The position numbers were made by a program, and so were the translations under genes. The notes beneath the pieces are model-generated. The model saw only the letters and a list, made by a program, of their open reading frames with translations. It made no database searches and was not told the origin of the DNA. From CAUPWF01 sp964367905 (GTDB taxonomy: Bacteria; Bacillota; Clostridia; Lachnospirales; Lachnospiraceae), in assembly GCA_964367905.1 (NCBI GenBank), contig CAYIZP010000050.1, forward strand, positions 1 to 17,284: 17,284 nucleotides of DNA. The letters run 5' to 3'. Shown here piece by piece: positions 16,301-17,284 of this stretch; position 1 is the first letter of the stretch; every line of letters starts with the position of its first letter.

Positions 16301-16438
16301 ACCATCGTAAAATGTATAGCTCTCTCCCTCTTTACGATTCTCCATACTCTTTCTGAAGATATCTTGATCTGCCCAGAACTTCTCAACTTGTTTTTCTCTT
16401 TCTACGAATTTTAAATCTGTAGACACTTTTTGATACAT
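13313..16438 (-). CDS. ileS: Isoleucyl-tRNA synthetase (type 2-like)
   Basis: This 1041-residue class I synthetase charges tRNA-Ile. Motifs are HIGH (55-58, after PPTANGKP), GWDTHGLPVE (84-93), the editing-domain start AWTTTPWTLPSN (221-232), zinc-type CPRCG (182-186) and CWRC (390-393), CPECG (501-505), WFDSGAMPFAQ (518-528) and KMSKS (591-595). A helical anticodon-binding region follows, and the last third lacks the cysteine cluster that ends type 1 bacterial enzymes. Length and sequence style match the eukaryote-like type 2 group, known as a class to tolerate mupirocin; resistance here is inference. AACAGGAGG lies 5 bp before ATG 16438. An isoleucine T-box and strong promoter precede it, so expression should rise when uncharged tRNA-Ile accumulates. 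Confidence 0.97.
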   Translation of the reverse strand: MYQKVSTDLKFVEREKQVEKFWADQDIFRKSMENRKEGESYTFYDGPPTANGKPHIGHVLTRVIKDMIPRYRTMKGNMVPRKAGWDTHGLPVELEVEKLLGLDGKEQIEEYGLEPFIDHCKESVWKYKGMWEDFSATVGFWADMDDPYVTYHDDFIESEWWALKQIWEKDLLYKGYKIVPYCPRCGTPLSSHEVAQGYKDVKERSAIVRFKVVGEDAFILAWTTTPWTLPSNVALCVNPNERYVKVKKGANIYYMAEALLEKVLVEEYTVIESFDGKELEHKEYEPLFTFGVDVTTGKKAHFVTCNNFVTLTDGTGVVHIAPAFGEDDAQVGREYDLPFVQLVDEKGEMVECTPWAGTFCKKADPAILKELEERGLLFDAPNFEHSYPHCWRCDTPLIYYARESWFIKMTAVKDDLIKNNNTINWIPENIGKGRFGDWLENVQDWGISRNRYWGTPLNIWECKCGHMHSIGSKEELKTMSKNCGKGVELHRPYIDEVTITCPECGEEMTRVPEVIDCWFDSGAMPFAQHHYPFENKDLFEQQFPADFISEAVDQTRGWFYSLLAISTLIFNKAPYKNVIVLGHVQDENGQKMSKSKGNAVDPFDALETYGADAIRWYFYVNSAPWLPNRFHGKAVVEGQRKFMGTLWNTYAFFVLYANIDEFDATKYSLEYDKLSVMDKWLLSKLNTLIQVVDNNLDNYKIPESARALQEFVDDMSNWYVRRSRERFWAKGMEQDKINAYMTLYTALVTVSKLAAPLIPFMTEDIYRNLVAGIDASAPESIHLCDYPVADEAMIDKQLEINMDEVLKLVVMGRACRNSANIKNRQPIGQMFVKAEVELPEFYQEIVLEELNVKAITFTDDVRNFTSYSFKPQMRTVGPKYGKLLSGIKAALLEIAGNTTMDQLNEVGKISLTVGGEEVELTTEDLLIETAQMEGYVSENENGITVVLDTNLTEELLEEGFVREIISKIQTMRKEADFEVTDKIMVTYSGTEKANLIFEKFGSTVADEVLANSVEDAEPVGYVKDWNINGEDVKLGVERANQ

Positions 16439-16513
16439 ACCTTACCTCCTGTTATGCTGCAGTCTCTTGCTGCAGAATGCTTTGACTGACGAAAACAAAG
16501 TTTCTAATTACAT

Positions 16514-16541
16514 AAAAAGCCCGCCCTGTAAAAGGACGAGC
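16514..16541 (-). terminator. T-box attenuator terminator before ileS
   Basis: As minus-strand RNA, GCUCGUCC pairs with GGGCGGGC around UUUUACA and is followed by UUUUU. The 5' arm contains the CGUCC that, in T-box leaders, alternatively pairs with the antiterminator. Confidence 0.88.
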
Positions 16542-16778
16542 TAAAACACCAAAACCACCGATTACACCATACCATCATATGAGTTCCCGATAACGGCGGA
16601 AAGCCGGCACCCACTACTGATACATTTAAAACTATTACCTAAATTCATAATTTCATACGTTCGCAGTTGCAACTTCGAAGTGATATTCAAACACGCATTA
16701 CTCGCATCGGGTTTCCACCATCCCCGACTCTCTTTAGCTTTCTTCTCATGTCTTACTGTCTTCATCATTGTTTTTGTC
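16514..16778 (-). promoter_or_regulatory. T-box riboswitch (isoleucine) controlling ileS
   Basis: This is an untranslated leader of about 265 bases. Seen in order on the minus strand are the AGUA motif of the specifier loop (ACAGUAAGAC), the AGAGAG bulge, and a UCGGG/CCCGA stem capped by GGUGGAA. Then GAAU precedes the specifier AUC (16684-16682), an isoleucine codon. Near the 3' end UGGU in CGGUGGUUUUGG can pair with the tRNA acceptor ACCA. The terminator with CUCGUCC follows. Uncharged tRNA-Ile should favour read-through into ileS. The usual UGGNACCRCG is not fully kept after UGGU. An open frame across this stretch is a chance product of the leader. Confidence 0.87.
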
Positions 16779-16784
16779 GCTATT

Positions 16785-16813
16785 ATTATATAAATTTTTT
16801 TCCCTTGCGTCAA
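16785..16813 (-). promoter_or_regulatory. Promoter of the T-box-ileS transcript
   Basis: On the minus strand TTGACG (16808-16813) is followed after 17 bp by a perfect TATAAT (16785-16790). The expected start, about 16778, gives a leader that begins just before the T-box stem I. Confidence 0.88.
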
Positions 16814-16847
16814 GTTAAAAGTTTGTAACGCCTTGATCAACGCCTTA

Positions 16848-16880
16848 GGCGGGGGAAAATATTCAACATTTTCCCCCGCC
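16848..16880 (-). terminator. Strong hairpin after the surface-protein gene
   Basis: GGCGGGGGAAAAT (16848-16860) pairs perfectly over 13 bp with ATTTTCCCCCGCC (16868-16880) around a 7-base loop. It lies 23 bp past the stop of the minus-strand gene and before the ileS promoter, so it probably ends that transcript. No U-run follows on the minus strand; the U's are within the stem. Confidence 0.6.
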
Positions 16881-16903
16881 AAAACGCATCCATCTGTTAT
16901 CTA

Positions 16904-17284
16904 TTATTTCTCATCTTTACGTCTTTTTAATCCGAAGAATACCACAAACCCGCCTAATGCAAGCACTATACCCGCGCCTAACATTACAATCCAACTGTTA
17001 TTTTGTACTTCACTTGGCGCACTCGTTGTTGGCACCTGTGTATCTTCGATTTCCGCTGTTTCTTCTTGCACTTCACTCGCTTCCACTTCTGGAGTTGCTG
17101 CTTGTGGCACTGCTGCGTCTTCAATCTCTGTTCTTACTGGTGCTGCAACTGTCGAAGGGGTCGATGCAACCGTTTGTGTTGTTGATTGTGGTACTGTCAC
17201 CAAATTCAAAGATTGTTGATTTGTGTTGCTATCATCATCTTCACCTGGTTGATTTGCGCTGTTATCATCATCTTCACCCGGTTG
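16904..17284 (-). CDS. C-terminal part of a surface-type protein with acidic tandem repeats and a membrane anchor (5' end outside the window)
   Basis: The frame is open to the right edge, giving 126 visible residues. It starts with two copies of an 11-residue unit, NQPGEDDD plus three variable residues (the first copy is cut). A Thr/Ser/Pro/Gln/Val/Glu-rich linker follows, then a hydrophobic helix (WIVMLGAGIVLALGGFVVFF) and the basic tail GLKRRKDEK, with in-frame TAA TAG stops. This is the architecture of an exported protein whose stalk spans the wall and whose C-terminus is held in the membrane. There is no LPxTG motif before the helix, so sortase attachment is not supported. A TTG at 17209 is only an internal codon. 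The function depends on the unseen N-terminal part. Confidence 0.75.
   Translation of the reverse strand, partial: QPGEDDDNSANQPGEDDDSNTNQQSLNLVTVPQSTTQTVASTPSTVAAPVRTEIEDAAVPQAATPEVEASEVQEETAEIEDTQVPTTSAPSEVQNNSWIVMLGAGIVLALGGFVVFFGLKRRKDEK
17231..17284. repeat. 33-bp in-frame tandem repeat (cut by the edge)
   Basis: The plus-strand motif ATCATCATCTTCACC recurs at 17231 and 17264, a 33-bp period, with one silent change (CCTGGTTG and CCCGGTTG). It encodes the acidic unit NQPGEDDD. The array continues past the window, so its copy number is unknown. Confidence 0.8.

Noticed and set aside
16457..16475. CTGCAG-7 bp-CTGCAG hairpin just before the ileS ribosome binding site
   Set aside because: Short stem made of a self-complementary hexamer with a 7-base loop. 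It may matter for translation, but nothing in the sequence supports a specific role.
16562..16882. 106-codon minus-strand open frame upstream of ileS
   Set aside because: It spans the promoter and the T-box leader, whose structural motifs explain the sequence. It has no ribosome binding site.
1..17284. CRISPR array, insertion sequence, prophage or defence island
   Set aside because: No spaced direct repeats, transposase, integrase, phage or defence-type genes were seen. The only repeats are the 61-bp palindromes and the 33-bp coding repeat.

Overview
The window looks like a chromosomal segment of a spore-forming, low-GC, Gram-positive anaerobe, most likely a Clostridia/Lachnospiraceae-type Firmicute. 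This is inferred from spoIID next to spoIIQ, a transcription-attenuating T-box in front of a long (type 2-like) ileS, strong AGGAGG ribosome binding sites, sigma-A-type TTGACA/TATAAT promoters, and AT-rich intergenic DNA. Almost everything is on the minus strand. The one intact plus-strand gene is an aldo/keto reductase.

Layout, left to right. At the left edge two tandem minus-strand promoters fire out of the window; the sequence after them resembles the leader of an rRNA operon. Next come a minus-strand tRNA-Ser(GCU) gene with its own promoter and terminator, and a decayed membrane-protein gene (about 751-1130). Then there is a two-gene unit of a purine nucleoside phosphorylase and a short zinc-dependent dehydrogenase, then a five-gene signalling/transport block. 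In transcription order that block is an OmpR-type response regulator, a histidine kinase with a very short external loop, an ABC ATPase, an ABC-2-type permease and a small membrane protein. An inverted repeat upstream of the ATPase gene is a candidate operator. The block is divergent from the aldo/keto reductase.

Further right, spoIID and spoIIQ form a sporulation pair, followed by glycogen phosphorylase (glgP) and then isoleucyl-tRNA synthetase (ileS) with its T-box leader and a strong promoter. The right edge cuts a gene for a surface-type protein with an 11-residue acidic tandem repeat and a C-terminal membrane anchor.

Most genes are ordinary housekeeping or sporulation genes, and I found no clear candidate for a wholly new system. 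The points most worth a second look are: (1) a 61-bp palindromic repeat present twice around 3024-3181, one copy supplying the C-terminus of a membrane protein and the other lying in the leader of the nucleoside phosphorylase gene, with that gene's promoter exactly between them; (2) the ileS T-box, whose antiterminator-side sequence departs from the usual consensus; (3) the kinase/regulator/transporter block with its candidate operator; (4) the patched-together membrane pseudogene beside tRNA-Ser; (5) a SpoIIQ that has lost all the LytM zinc ligands.
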